The notes: generated from the letters alone by a model not told the origin. Shown: positions 1-5,644, counted from the stretch's first letter. The stretch is DNA of 5,686 nt from Oscillospiraceae bacterium (GCA_902782805.1 CACZON010000002.1:1-5686), one strand, 5' to 3'. Made by a program: numbers and translations.

Positions 1-18
1 CGTGATTGTTCTAAATTG

Positions 19-47
19 ATTATAAAGCAAACGAAACGCTTTGTAAA
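19..47 (-). promoter_or_regulatory. Leftward sigma-70-type promoter for a gene beyond the left edge
   Basis: On the minus strand a -35 box TTTACA (47-42, 5 of 6 consensus) is followed by a 17-base spacer and a perfect -10 box TATAAT (24-19). Transcription would start near position 12 and run out of the window, so a divergently oriented neighbour is expected to the left; none of its coding sequence is visible. The surrounding 1-47 is AT-rich, unlike the GC-rich stretch that follows. The match is by eye. Confidence 0.6.
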
Positions 48-49
48 CA

Positions 50-78
50 GGCTTTTGCCGGAAAAGCCCGGCTTTCCG
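50..78. repeat. Overlapping, mutually exclusive inverted repeats
   Basis: GGCTTTT (50-56) and AAAAGCC (62-68) form a perfect 7-base inverted repeat with a 5-base loop. The same right arm can instead pair downstream: CGGAAAaGC (59-67) with GCTTTCCG (71-78), one A bulged. The two structures share bases 59-68 and cannot form together. No run of T follows on the plus strand. On the minus strand the first hairpin is followed only by TGTTTAC, so this is at best a poor terminator. It lies between two divergent promoters, so a DNA-level protein-binding role is also possible. Confidence 0.35.
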
Positions 79-137
79 CAGGCGCTCACGCATGTTTGGG
101 CGCCGGATCCGCATTTTTGAAAGAAGCAGAATCTCCC

Positions 138-166
138 TTGTAATTTCGGCGGCATAATACTATAAT
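138..166 (+). promoter_or_regulatory. Promoter of the DUF362 iron-sulfur protein gene
   Basis: A -35 box TTGTAA (138-143, 4 of 6 consensus), a 17-base spacer and a perfect -10 box TATAAT (161-166) lie just upstream of the gene at 199. Transcription would begin near 173, giving a very short leader of about 25 bases that contains the AAAGGAG ribosome binding site (186-192), 6 bases before the ATG. Such a short leader leaves no room for a riboswitch, so control would act at the promoter. Confidence 0.7.
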
Positions 167-198
167 GGAAATTAGTACAATGAATAAAGGAGATTATT

Positions 199-1302
199 AT
201 GGAAAAAGCAAAGGTATACTTTACCGATTTTCATACGACCGGCGGGATCACACTGCCCCAAAAGCTGCGCAAGCTCGTAAAAATGGCCGGCATCGACAAA
301 ATGCAGTTCAAAGACCGCTTCACCGCGATCAAGATCCATTTCGGCGAGCTCGGGAACCTCGCGTTCCTGCGCCCGAATTACGCTAAGGTGATCGTCGATA
401 TCGTCAAGGAAAACGGCGGCAAGGTTTTCCTGACCGACTGCAACACGCTTTACGTCGGCAGCCGGAAAAACGCGATCGATCATCTCGATACCGCCTATGA
501 AAACGGCTACAATCCCTTCCAGACCGGAGCCCACGTGATCATTGCCGACGGTCTCAAGGGAACCGATGAGACGATCGTCGAAGTTCCGGACGGTCAGTAC
601 GTCCGCCACGCCAAGATCGGCCGCGCCGTAATGGATGCGGATAACCTCATTTCCGTAACGCACTTCAAGGGTCACGAAGCAACCGGATTCGGCGGCACCT
701 TCAAAAACATCGGCATGGGCTGCGGCTCGCGCGCCGGAAAGATGGAAATGCATTCCGCCGGAAAGCCGTTCGTCAATCCGGAAGTTTGCGTCGCCTGCAA
801 GCTCTGCACGAAAAACTGCGCCCATTCGGCAATCTCGTTCGAAAGCGGAAAAGCGTTTATCGATCACAACAAATGCGTCGGCTGCGGACGATGCATCGGC
901 GCCTGCCCGATGGACGCGATCGAAGCCGCATCCGATGAAGCCAACGATATCCTCAACAAGAAGATCGTGGAATACACCGCCGCCGTGGTGCGCAATATTC
1001 CGAGCTTCCACGTCAGCCTGATCTGCGACGTCTCTCCCTTCTGCGATTGCCACGCGGAAAACGACGTTCCGATCATCCCCGACGTAGGAATGCTCGCTTC
1101 GTTCGATCCGGTCGCGCTCGACAAAGCCTGCGTCGATCTCTGCAACGCGCAGAAAGCCGCTGCCGGCAGCGTGATCGACGGGATCGACGACCACGATCAC
1201 TTCCATGCCACCCACCCGACAACCCACTGGCAATCGTATTTCGAACAGGCCGAAAAAATGGGCCTCGGCACAACGGATTACGAGCTGATTTCCTTCAAAT
1301 AA
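199..1302 (+). CDS. DUF362 family protein with two [4Fe-4S] clusters (COG2768-like)
   Basis: A 367-residue soluble protein with no signal peptide or membrane segment. It starts at an ATG with AAAGGAG at ideal spacing. The DUF362 fold spans roughly residues 2-190 (KIHFGE at 45-50, HFKGHEATGFGGTFKNIGMG at 155-174) and resumes after an inserted bacterial-ferredoxin domain. That domain has two cluster motifs: C197-x2-C200-x2-C203-x3-C207 and C226-x2-C229-x2-C232-x3-C236-P. The first lacks the usual proline after its last cysteine (AHS instead). The C-terminal part carries more potential ligands: C276, C282, C284, C311, C315 and a histidine cluster H332, H334, H336, H339. The family is widespread in anaerobes and has no established reaction; an electron-transfer or redox role is inferred from the clusters. 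The gene stands alone between its own promoter and terminator, so its neighbours say nothing about its substrate. Family assignment is secure; function is unknown. Confidence 0.93.
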   Translation: MEKAKVYFTDFHTTGGITLPQKLRKLVKMAGIDKMQFKDRFTAIKIHFGELGNLAFLRPNYAKVIVDIVKENGGKVFLTDCNTLYVGSRKNAIDHLDTAYENGYNPFQTGAHVIIADGLKGTDETIVEVPDGQYVRHAKIGRAVMDADNLISVTHFKGHEATGFGGTFKNIGMGCGSRAGKMEMHSAGKPFVNPEVCVACKLCTKNCAHSAISFESGKAFIDHNKCVGCGRCIGACPMDAIEAASDEANDILNKKIVEYTAAVVRNIPSFHVSLICDVSPFCDCHAENDVPIIPDVGMLASFDPVALDKACVDLCNAQKAAAGSVIDGIDDHDHFHATHPTTHWQSYFEQAEKMGLGTTDYELISFK

Positions 1303-1316
1303 CCGAAAAACGCGGA

Positions 1317-1353
1317 AACGCCGGTACGAAAAAAGTACCGGCGTTCTTTTTTA
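1317..1353 (+). terminator. Intrinsic terminator of the DUF362 gene
   Basis: A perfect 11-base stem, AACGCCGGTAC (1317-1327) with GTACCGGCGTT (1335-1345), closes a 7-base loop GAAAAAA and is followed by CTTTTTTA (1346-1353). It lies 15 bases after the stop codon. The convergent glycosidase gene ends at 1381. On the minus strand the loop becomes GT-rich and the stem is followed by TTCCGCGTTTTT, so weaker bidirectional use is possible. Confidence 0.93.
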
Positions 1354-1380
1354 TTCGCAGATTGCCTGCGGCTTCGATAT

Positions 1381-3072
1381 TCAGCGGGCGTTTCGCTTGA
1401 GCAAGCGGAAAAACGGCGATTCTTCCGGGCTTACTTTGAACTGCGCGCGATCAAAGGTCAAAAGCCCGTTGAGCTCGTCTTCAACGTCGGACAGCTGCGT
1501 GTAGACGCAGGCGGAAAGGCCCTTTTCCTGCGCCGGAAGGATCTGCTCGGCAATCAGACGATCGAGCGCTTCTGCAAATTCCTCCTGCGTTTCGATTTTA
1601 CGGTAGCCGAAGTTTTTCTTCCCTTCGCCGTGGCCGGAAATCCTGAAATTATAGCCGCCGAATTCCGAAAGCGCCTGCGCGCGTCCGAGGCGGTCCTTCG
1701 GCAGGCGGAACTTTTTGAAATAGACGTGCATGCTCTGAAGCTCGCCGATCTTCTGATCGTGCCAGCCGCTCGCGTGGTCGATCGTCCGGCTCCGGTCGAG
1801 CGACCGGATCTGCTTTACGGCTTCTTCGGCGTCGAACTGCCCCCACCCCTCGTTGAAAGGGACCCACACCGCGATGCAGGTACAGTTATAGAGGCGGTCG
1901 ATCATCTCCGAAAGCTCTTTCCGGTACTGCTCGCGCCCTTCGGGATCTTTTCGGGAAAAGAGGCGGTAGTGATGATCCTTCAGGTGGATCCCGGTAACAA
2001 GCGGCGCGGAAACGGTGAAGAATGAATAGCTCCCGCCGCCGTTCGGCATATCCTGCCAGACGAGCATCCCGAGCCGGTCGCAATGATAGTACCAGCGCAG
2101 CGGCTCGATCTTGATGTGTTTGCGGATCATATTGAAGCCGAGCTTTTTGGCACTCTCGATATCGCGGATCATCGCTTCGTCGGAAAGCGGCGTATACATC
2201 CCGCCGGGATAATATCCCTGATCGAGCACGCCGCAATGGAAATACGGTTTTCCGTTGAGAAACAGCCGCTTTACGCCGGCCGAATCGGGCTCCACCGAAA
2301 ACTTGCGCATTCCGAAATAGCTGTCGACGCGATCTTCGCCGAAGGTGACCTCGAGCGAATAAAGGTACGGGTTTTCCGGGCTCCACGCGGTAAATCCGGG
2401 CAGCGCGAAGCGGAAGGGCTCGTTTGCCGCGAACGACGCTTCGGTTTCTCCGATTTTTGCCCGGCAGATTCCCGGTTTGTTTGTCCGCACGGTCAGCTCG
2501 ACCGCGCTTTCGTCGTACAGCGGCGTAATGCGCAGCGTTTCGATATAATCGAGCGGCACACATTCGAGCCAGACGCTCTGCCAAAGGCCGCTCTGCGGCG
2601 TATACCAGATCCCGCCGCGGCGGATCTTCTGCTTCCCGCGGCTGTGGTAGGAGGTATCGCTCAAATCCACGATTTTTACCGTCAGGACGTTTTCCTCTTT
2701 CAAAACGTCCGTAATCTCAAACGAAAACGGCGTATATCCGCCGGTATGGCTTCCGAGGCGCACTCCGTTGAAAAAGACTTCCGCGATCTGATCCGCGGCG
2801 TCGAAATGGAGCAGTACCCTTCCCTTCCGGAAGCCTTCCGGCAGGGAAAAACTTCGCCGGTACCAGGCATAATCCTTTGGAGAAACGGTTTTCAAAACGC
2901 CGCTCGACGCGGTTTCGGGGGAAAACGGAACGAGGATCGTCTGCGAAAAGCGCTGCGGCAATTCGGGTGTTTTCGTGATCTCGAATTCCCACGTTCCGTT
3001 GAGCGAATAATAGCTCTCCCGGCGCATCTGCGGGCGCGGATATTCGCCGAGGGGGATTCTGTTTTCCTGCAT
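1381..3072 (-). CDS. Glycoside hydrolase family 2 beta-glycosidase (substrate unknown)
   Basis: A 563-residue retaining beta-glycosidase of the beta-galactosidase/beta-glucuronidase superfamily. It is predicted to be cytoplasmic, since no signal peptide is seen and the N-terminus goes straight into the family opening (LGEYPRPQM, then LNGTWEF at 24-30). Domains in order: N-terminal jelly-roll sugar-binding domain about 5-172 (FNGVRLGSHTGGYTPF at 101-116), Ig-like domain about 173-258 ending in the typical WSPENPYLYSLEV (230-242), then the TIM barrel. Catalytic residues are visible: acid/base E408 in FNEGW (406-410) and nucleophile E470 in ALSEFGG (467-473). Barrel motifs include RKHIKIEP (317-324) and VWQDMPN (338-344). 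It has only the three core domains, unlike the roughly 1000-residue LacZ. It resembles compact Clostridia/Bacteroidetes family 2 enzymes annotated only as sugar-binding-domain proteins, so the sugar cannot be named. AGGAGG (3083-3078) sits 5 bases before the ATG. No sugar transporter or regulator is adjacent. The gene ends in TGA. Confidence 0.93.
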   Translation of the reverse strand: MQENRIPLGEYPRPQMRRESYYSLNGTWEFEITKTPELPQRFSQTILVPFSPETASSGVLKTVSPKDYAWYRRSFSLPEGFRKGRVLLHFDAADQIAEVFFNGVRLGSHTGGYTPFSFEITDVLKEENVLTVKIVDLSDTSYHSRGKQKIRRGGIWYTPQSGLWQSVWLECVPLDYIETLRITPLYDESAVELTVRTNKPGICRAKIGETEASFAANEPFRFALPGFTAWSPENPYLYSLEVTFGEDRVDSYFGMRKFSVEPDSAGVKRLFLNGKPYFHCGVLDQGYYPGGMYTPLSDEAMIRDIESAKKLGFNMIRKHIKIEPLRWYYHCDRLGMLVWQDMPNGGGSYSFFTVSAPLVTGIHLKDHHYRLFSRKDPEGREQYRKELSEMIDRLYNCTCIAVWVPFNEGWGQFDAEEAVKQIRSLDRSRTIDHASGWHDQKIGELQSMHVYFKKFRLPKDRLGRAQALSEFGGYNFRISGHGEGKKNFGYRKIETQEEFAEALDRLIAEQILPAQEKGLSACVYTQLSDVEDELNGLLTFDRAQFKVSPEESPFFRLLKRNAR

Positions 3073-3082
3073 AGGGGCCTCC

Positions 3083-3118
3083 TTATATAAGCCGGAGATC
3101 GTATCGATTGACGTTCAT
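3083..3118 (-). CDS. Possible 11-residue micro-ORF overlapping the glycosidase ribosome binding site
   Basis: ATG at 3118 opens an 11-codon frame (MNVNRYDLRLI) ending in TAA at 3085-3083. Its ATG overlaps the TGA of the preceding micro-ORF as ATGA, and its stop overlaps the first base of the AGGAGG of the glycosidase gene. This is the geometry expected for translational coupling. It has no separate strong ribosome binding site and nothing recognisable in its sequence. It could be a chance frame. Confidence 0.2.
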   Translation of the reverse strand: MNVNRYDLRLI

Positions 3119-3165
3119 ACCCGATTCGTCGCCGCCGACACTTCCAGAAGGCAGAGCTCGCCCAT
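3115..3165 (-). CDS. Possible 16-residue micro-ORF upstream of the glycosidase
   Basis: ATG at 3165 is preceded by a good AAGGAG (3179-3174) with 8-base spacing and opens a 16-codon frame (MGELCLLEVSAATNRV) ending in TGA at 3117-3115. The frame is the same as that of the glycosidase, from whose ATG it is separated only by this TGA and 14 sense codons. The strong ribosome binding site is the main argument that it is translated. The peptide has no run of one amino acid as in classical attenuators, and no known family is recognised. It may be a leader peptide, a relic or chance. Confidence 0.25.
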   Translation of the reverse strand: MGELCLLEVSAATNRV

Positions 3166-3183
3166 ATTCGTTTCTCCTTCTTT

Positions 3184-3201
3184 CCGCCGGTTTTCGGGCG
3201 G
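3184..3201 (-). other. Hairpin just after the methyltransferase stop codon, no U-tract
   Basis: CCGCC (minus strand, 3201-3197) pairs with GGCGG (3188-3184), with a possible extra G-C pair inside and a loop rich in A, starting 6 bases after the TAA. On the minus strand it is followed by AAAGAAGGAG rather than T residues, so it should not act as an intrinsic terminator. It could protect the 3' end of a processed upstream message or make the ribosome or polymerase pause. The hairpin leads directly into the ribosome binding site of the first micro-ORF. Confidence 0.4.
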
Positions 3202-3207
3202 CTTTCT

Positions 3208-4437
3208 TTATACGATCTGGAACAGATAAAACTTCAGGTAATCCGTCTCGGGAACGTTCCAGAGGATCGGATGGTCCTTTGCCTGCTGGCGCGCTTCGAT
3301 CTGGCGCAGGGAGACTCCTGCGTCTGCGGCAGCTTCGCTGAGCATTTTTCGGAACAGTCCGTCGCTCATAAAATGCGAGCAGGAGCAGGTCGCGAGATAT
3401 CCGCCGCGCGGCAGGAGCTTCATCGCCTTGAGGTTGATCTCCTTATAGCCGCGGTAGGCGCTTTTCTCCGTACTGCGGCTTTTTGTGAACGCCGGAGGAT
3501 CAAGGATGATAAAATCGTATTCCCGGCTCTTCTTTTTGGCAAGCTCCGTGAGAAGATCAAAGACGTCGGCACAGAGGAACGAGACGTTTTCGAGCCCGTT
3601 GCGCTCAGCGTTTCGCTGCGCTTCGTCCAGCGCCGTTTTCGAGACGTCCACCGCCGTTACGTGTTTCGCGCCGGCCGCGGCAGCGCAGAGCGCGAAGGGG
3701 CCGGTATGGGTAAAGCAATCGAGCACGTTCCGCCCTTTCGCGAGCGCGGCAGCCGCGCGGCGGTTGTATTTTTGATCGAGAAAATAGCCGGTCTTCTGTC
3801 CGTTTACGTAGTCAACGTCGAAAAACAGCCCGTTTTCGCAGATTTCAACGTGACCGGGAAGGTCGGTTTCGAGCCCTTCGAGCGCGTAAAACCCCCGGCC
3901 CTGCGAAAGGCCTTCCTTTTCGCGCAGAGAAACGTCGTTTCGCTCGTAGATCGCGCGGATCTGCGCGCCTTGTTCCCGCAGGATTTTCAAAAGGCTTGAA
4001 AAGATGACGTCCTTACGCTGATCGATCCCGAGGCAGAGCACCTGGGCGACGAGAACGTCGGAAAAACGGTCTACCGTCAGCCCGGGCAAACCGTCCGATT
4101 CGCCGAAGATCAGCCGGCAGCAGGAAAAATCCTCCGGGTCCATAACGGTTCTGCGGTATTCGAGCGCATAGCGCACGCGCCGCTCGAAAAACGCCGCGTC
4201 GAACGTATCGTTCGGATTCTTCGACAGGATCCGGATGAGAATTTTGGAACGGTCGTTGATAAAGCCGCTTCCGAGCCAGCGGCCTTTTCGGGATACAACG
4301 TCGGCAATGCCGCCGTTTTCCGGCGTGCCGGAAACGAGCGTCGCCTCCTCCCCGTAGACCCAGGGATGACCGGTCTTGAGGCTCCGCTGTGCCTTTTCGG
4401 TAACGGAAAAGACCGGAAAATTTCTTTGTGCCTTCAT
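3208..4437 (-). CDS. rlmI: Class I SAM-dependent 23S rRNA (cytosine-C5) methyltransferase, RlmI family
   Basis: A 409-residue cytoplasmic enzyme, close to the 396 residues of E. coli RlmI, which makes m5C at position 1962 of 23S rRNA using S-adenosylmethionine. Domains in order: N-terminal PUA RNA-binding domain about 5-75 (SLKTGHPWVYGEE at 19-31), a central RRM-like EEHEE domain about 100-185 (RLIFGESDGLPGLTVDRF at 108-125), and a Rossmann methyltransferase domain from about 200. Visible motifs: QKTGYFLDQKYNR (214-226), SAM-binding motif I VLDCFTHTGPFAL (238-250), acidic D264 at the end of strand two, D291 in LCADVFD, DPPAF (313-317), and TCSCSHFM (350-357) with the cysteine expected of C5-cytosine methyltransferases. 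The ATG follows the TAA of the upstream serine hydrolase with no gap, so the two are co-transcribed and probably translationally coupled. The family is clear; the exact target base is inferred from RlmI, and some family members may differ. Confidence 0.92.
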   Translation of the reverse strand: MKAQRNFPVFSVTEKAQRSLKTGHPWVYGEEATLVSGTPENGGIADVVSRKGRWLGSGFINDRSKILIRILSKNPNDTFDAAFFERRVRYALEYRRTVMDPEDFSCCRLIFGESDGLPGLTVDRFSDVLVAQVLCLGIDQRKDVIFSSLLKILREQGAQIRAIYERNDVSLREKEGLSQGRGFYALEGLETDLPGHVEICENGLFFDVDYVNGQKTGYFLDQKYNRRAAAALAKGRNVLDCFTHTGPFALCAAAAGAKHVTAVDVSKTALDEAQRNAERNGLENVSFLCADVFDLLTELAKKKSREYDFIILDPPAFTKSRSTEKSAYRGYKEINLKAMKLLPRGGYLATCSCSHFMSDGLFRKMLSEAAADAGVSLRQIEARQQAKDHPILWNVPETDYLKFYLFQIV

Positions 4438-5568
4438 TTATGACTGCTCCTTTGCGGCTTCGTAGATCAGATCGCGCAGCGTCGGATGGATCACGCGGTA
4501 AACGTCGGGGCATTCGATCACGTGCTGGGCGTAGAACGCCGTCAGGCCGTATTCCGGCGAGATCGTCACCCAGGCGCCGGCGGCGCTGTCCCAGCCGAAT
4601 TCGCCGACCGGCGCGCCGCGGCCTTCGTCCGTCATCACGCGCACGCCGAGGCCGTAGCCGTATTCGTACCGCATCCGGTGGAAATCCTCGAGTGAGCCGC
4701 CGCTCATCTGATTTTGGCGCAGAAGCTCGACCGTCTCCGGCTGCAGGATGCGAACGCCGTCCTTTTCGCCGAAATTACAGAGCGCGTCGGCAAGCTTCAG
4801 GTAATCGTCAACACCGCCGACGAGCCCCGCGCCGCCGCTCTCGTAGTTTTCGCCGAGTGCGTACATATTGTATTCCTTCCCGTAGGGGATCGATTTTTTC
4901 AAAAGAGGATCGTACGTATACTGATCCTGCATCGCATCATACGTCGCCTGATCCGGATGGAACGTAAAGGTTTCGATCGCAAGCGGCTCGAAGAGATTCT
5001 TTCGCATATATTCGGAGAGCTTCTCTCCGCTCGCTGTTTCGATCACGCCGCCGAGGACGTCGTGTGAAAGGCTGTAGAAGAAATGCTCGCCCGGCTCAAA
5101 GACCAGCCCCCGGGCGGTCAGCGCGCGGAGAAATTCCTGCGTTGAGGCTTTTCCGTCGCTTTCGCGCATCGTCTTGAGCACCCAGGGATTCTGAAGATCA
5201 TAGGTCAGGCCGCTGCGCATCGTAAAGAGGTCGCGGAGCGTCACTTCCCGCTTCGGCGGTTTCGGCCCTTCGGGCGTTTGAACCGGAAGATTCGCAAAAT
5301 ACGGAAGATACTTCGAAACGGGATCCTCGAGCGCGATGACGCCGCGATCGAGAAGCTGGAGCGCCGCGGTACAGGTGAAGAGCTTTGAAGAGGAATACAG
5401 CCAGTAAACGTCATCGCGGGAGGCTTTTTCCGTTTTTTCGGAATCTTTATATCCGCAGATACGGCGATAAACCTCTTTGCCGTGAAGATGGATGCTCAGA
5501 TCGCAGGCGGGAATTCCCCAATCTTTTTCGAGCGAATCGAGATAGGCGCCGATTTTCTCAAAATTCAT
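4438..5568 (-). CDS. Serine hydrolase of the class C beta-lactamase / family VIII esterase fold
   Basis: A 376-residue protein of the Beta-lactamase (Pfam) family, which includes AmpC, D-Ala-D-Ala peptidases and esterases acting through an acyl-serine intermediate. The SxxK motif is S59-S-S-K62 in WLYSSSKLFTCTAALQLLD, with S59 the expected nucleophile. The second motif is Y165-S-L in FFYSLSHDVLGGVIE, where AmpC has Y-x-N. The third is probably GWDSAAG (325-331), replacing KTG. The fold also shows LRDLFTMRSGLTYD (111-124) and GGAGLVGGVDDYLKLADAL (245-263). There is no signal peptide or membrane segment, so the enzyme should stay in the cytoplasm. That argues against cell-wall or periplasmic beta-lactamase work and in favour of an esterase or amidase role; the substrate is unknown. 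The start at 5568 is chosen because AGGAGG stands 6 bases upstream. The longer reading to 5625 begins inside the promoter and adds 19 unconserved-looking residues. It is first in its operon. Confidence 0.9.
   Translation of the reverse strand: MNFEKIGAYLDSLEKDWGIPACDLSIHLHGKEVYRRICGYKDSEKTEKASRDDVYWLYSSSKLFTCTAALQLLDRGVIALEDPVSKYLPYFANLPVQTPEGPKPPKREVTLRDLFTMRSGLTYDLQNPWVLKTMRESDGKASTQEFLRALTARGLVFEPGEHFFYSLSHDVLGGVIETASGEKLSEYMRKNLFEPLAIETFTFHPDQATYDAMQDQYTYDPLLKKSIPYGKEYNMYALGENYESGGAGLVGGVDDYLKLADALCNFGEKDGVRILQPETVELLRQNQMSGGSLEDFHRMRYEYGYGLGVRVMTDEGRGAPVGEFGWDSAAGAWVTISPEYGLTAFYAQHVIECPDVYRVIHPTLRDLIYEAAKEQS
4447..4453 (-). promoter_or_regulatory. Ribosome binding site of the methyltransferase, inside the upstream gene
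   Basis: AAAGGAG lies 9 bases before the methyltransferase ATG and falls within the last codons of the serine hydrolase gene. With the TAAATG junction at 4440-4435, terminating ribosomes can reinitiate directly, which fixes this ATG as the start. Confidence 0.75.
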
Positions 5569-5574
5569 ATTCGT

Positions 5575-5580
5575 CCTCCT
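5575..5580 (-). promoter_or_regulatory. Ribosome binding site that sets the serine hydrolase start
   Basis: A perfect AGGAGG lies 6 bases before the ATG at 5568. An in-frame ATG at 5625 lies between the -35 and -10 boxes of the promoter and so would not be on the transcript. Another at 5592 has no comparable ribosome binding site. Confidence 0.85.
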
Positions 5581-5615
5581 TTTTTGGCTCATCCGATGAT
5601 GCTTCCTTTGAGAAA

Positions 5616-5630
5616 ATTCTATCATAGAAT
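5616..5630. promoter_or_regulatory. 15-base palindrome over the -10 box, candidate operator
   Basis: ATTCTAT-C-ATAGAAT is a perfect 7-base inverted repeat around one central base. It covers the whole -10 box and the extended -10 of the hydrolase promoter, a position where a bound dimeric repressor would block RNA polymerase. No regulator gene is in the window, and the symmetry could partly arise from the AT-rich -10 sequence itself. Confidence 0.4.
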
Positions 5631-5644
5631 GGGGCCGCTTTCAA
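5616..5644 (-). promoter_or_regulatory. Promoter of the serine hydrolase-methyltransferase operon
   Basis: On the minus strand TTGAAA (5644-5639, 5 of 6 consensus) is followed by a 17-base spacer and TAGAAT (5621-5616, 5 of 6). A TG one base upstream of the -10 box gives an extended -10. Transcription would start near 5609, leaving a leader of about 40 bases. Confidence 0.75.

Noticed and set aside
172..1233. 353-codon open frame antisense to the DUF362 gene
   Set aside because: It lies wholly opposite a clear ferredoxin-type gene. Its translation has no recognisable motif and its openness follows from GC-biased codon use on the real strand.
1356..1370. CGCAG/CTGCG hairpin near the glycosidase 3' end
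   Set aside because: The stem is only 5 base pairs, and on the minus strand it is followed by A residues, not T, so it is not a terminator.
1886..2584. 232-codon frame overlapping the glycosidase on the same strand
   Set aside because: It is in the wrong frame within a continuous, motif-complete enzyme gene; its arginine- and alanine-rich content is typical of a shadow frame.
2083..3090. 335-codon plus-strand frame opposite the glycosidase gene
   Set aside because: No ribosome binding site or family motif was seen, and the minus strand here encodes both catalytic motifs of a family 2 glycosidase.
3082..3091. CTTATATAAG palindrome just before the glycosidase ribosome binding site as a -10 box or operator
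   Set aside because: No acceptable -35 box lies 16-18 bases upstream, and a start there would leave almost no leader.
3180..3189. CTTTCCGCCG shared with 5673-5682, and CTTTCCGC at 72-79, as a possible intergenic repeat
   Set aside because: Only 8-10 bases are shared, and similar CGGAAA/TTTCCG words are common throughout the coding regions, so chance explains it.
4428..4967. 179-codon arginine-rich plus-strand frame
   Set aside because: It is an antisense shadow of the serine hydrolase; the arginine runs come from GC-rich codons read in the wrong frame.
5569..5625. 19-residue N-terminal extension of the serine hydrolase
   Set aside because: Its first ATG lies between the promoter boxes, and a perfect AGGAGG precedes the internal ATG at 5568.
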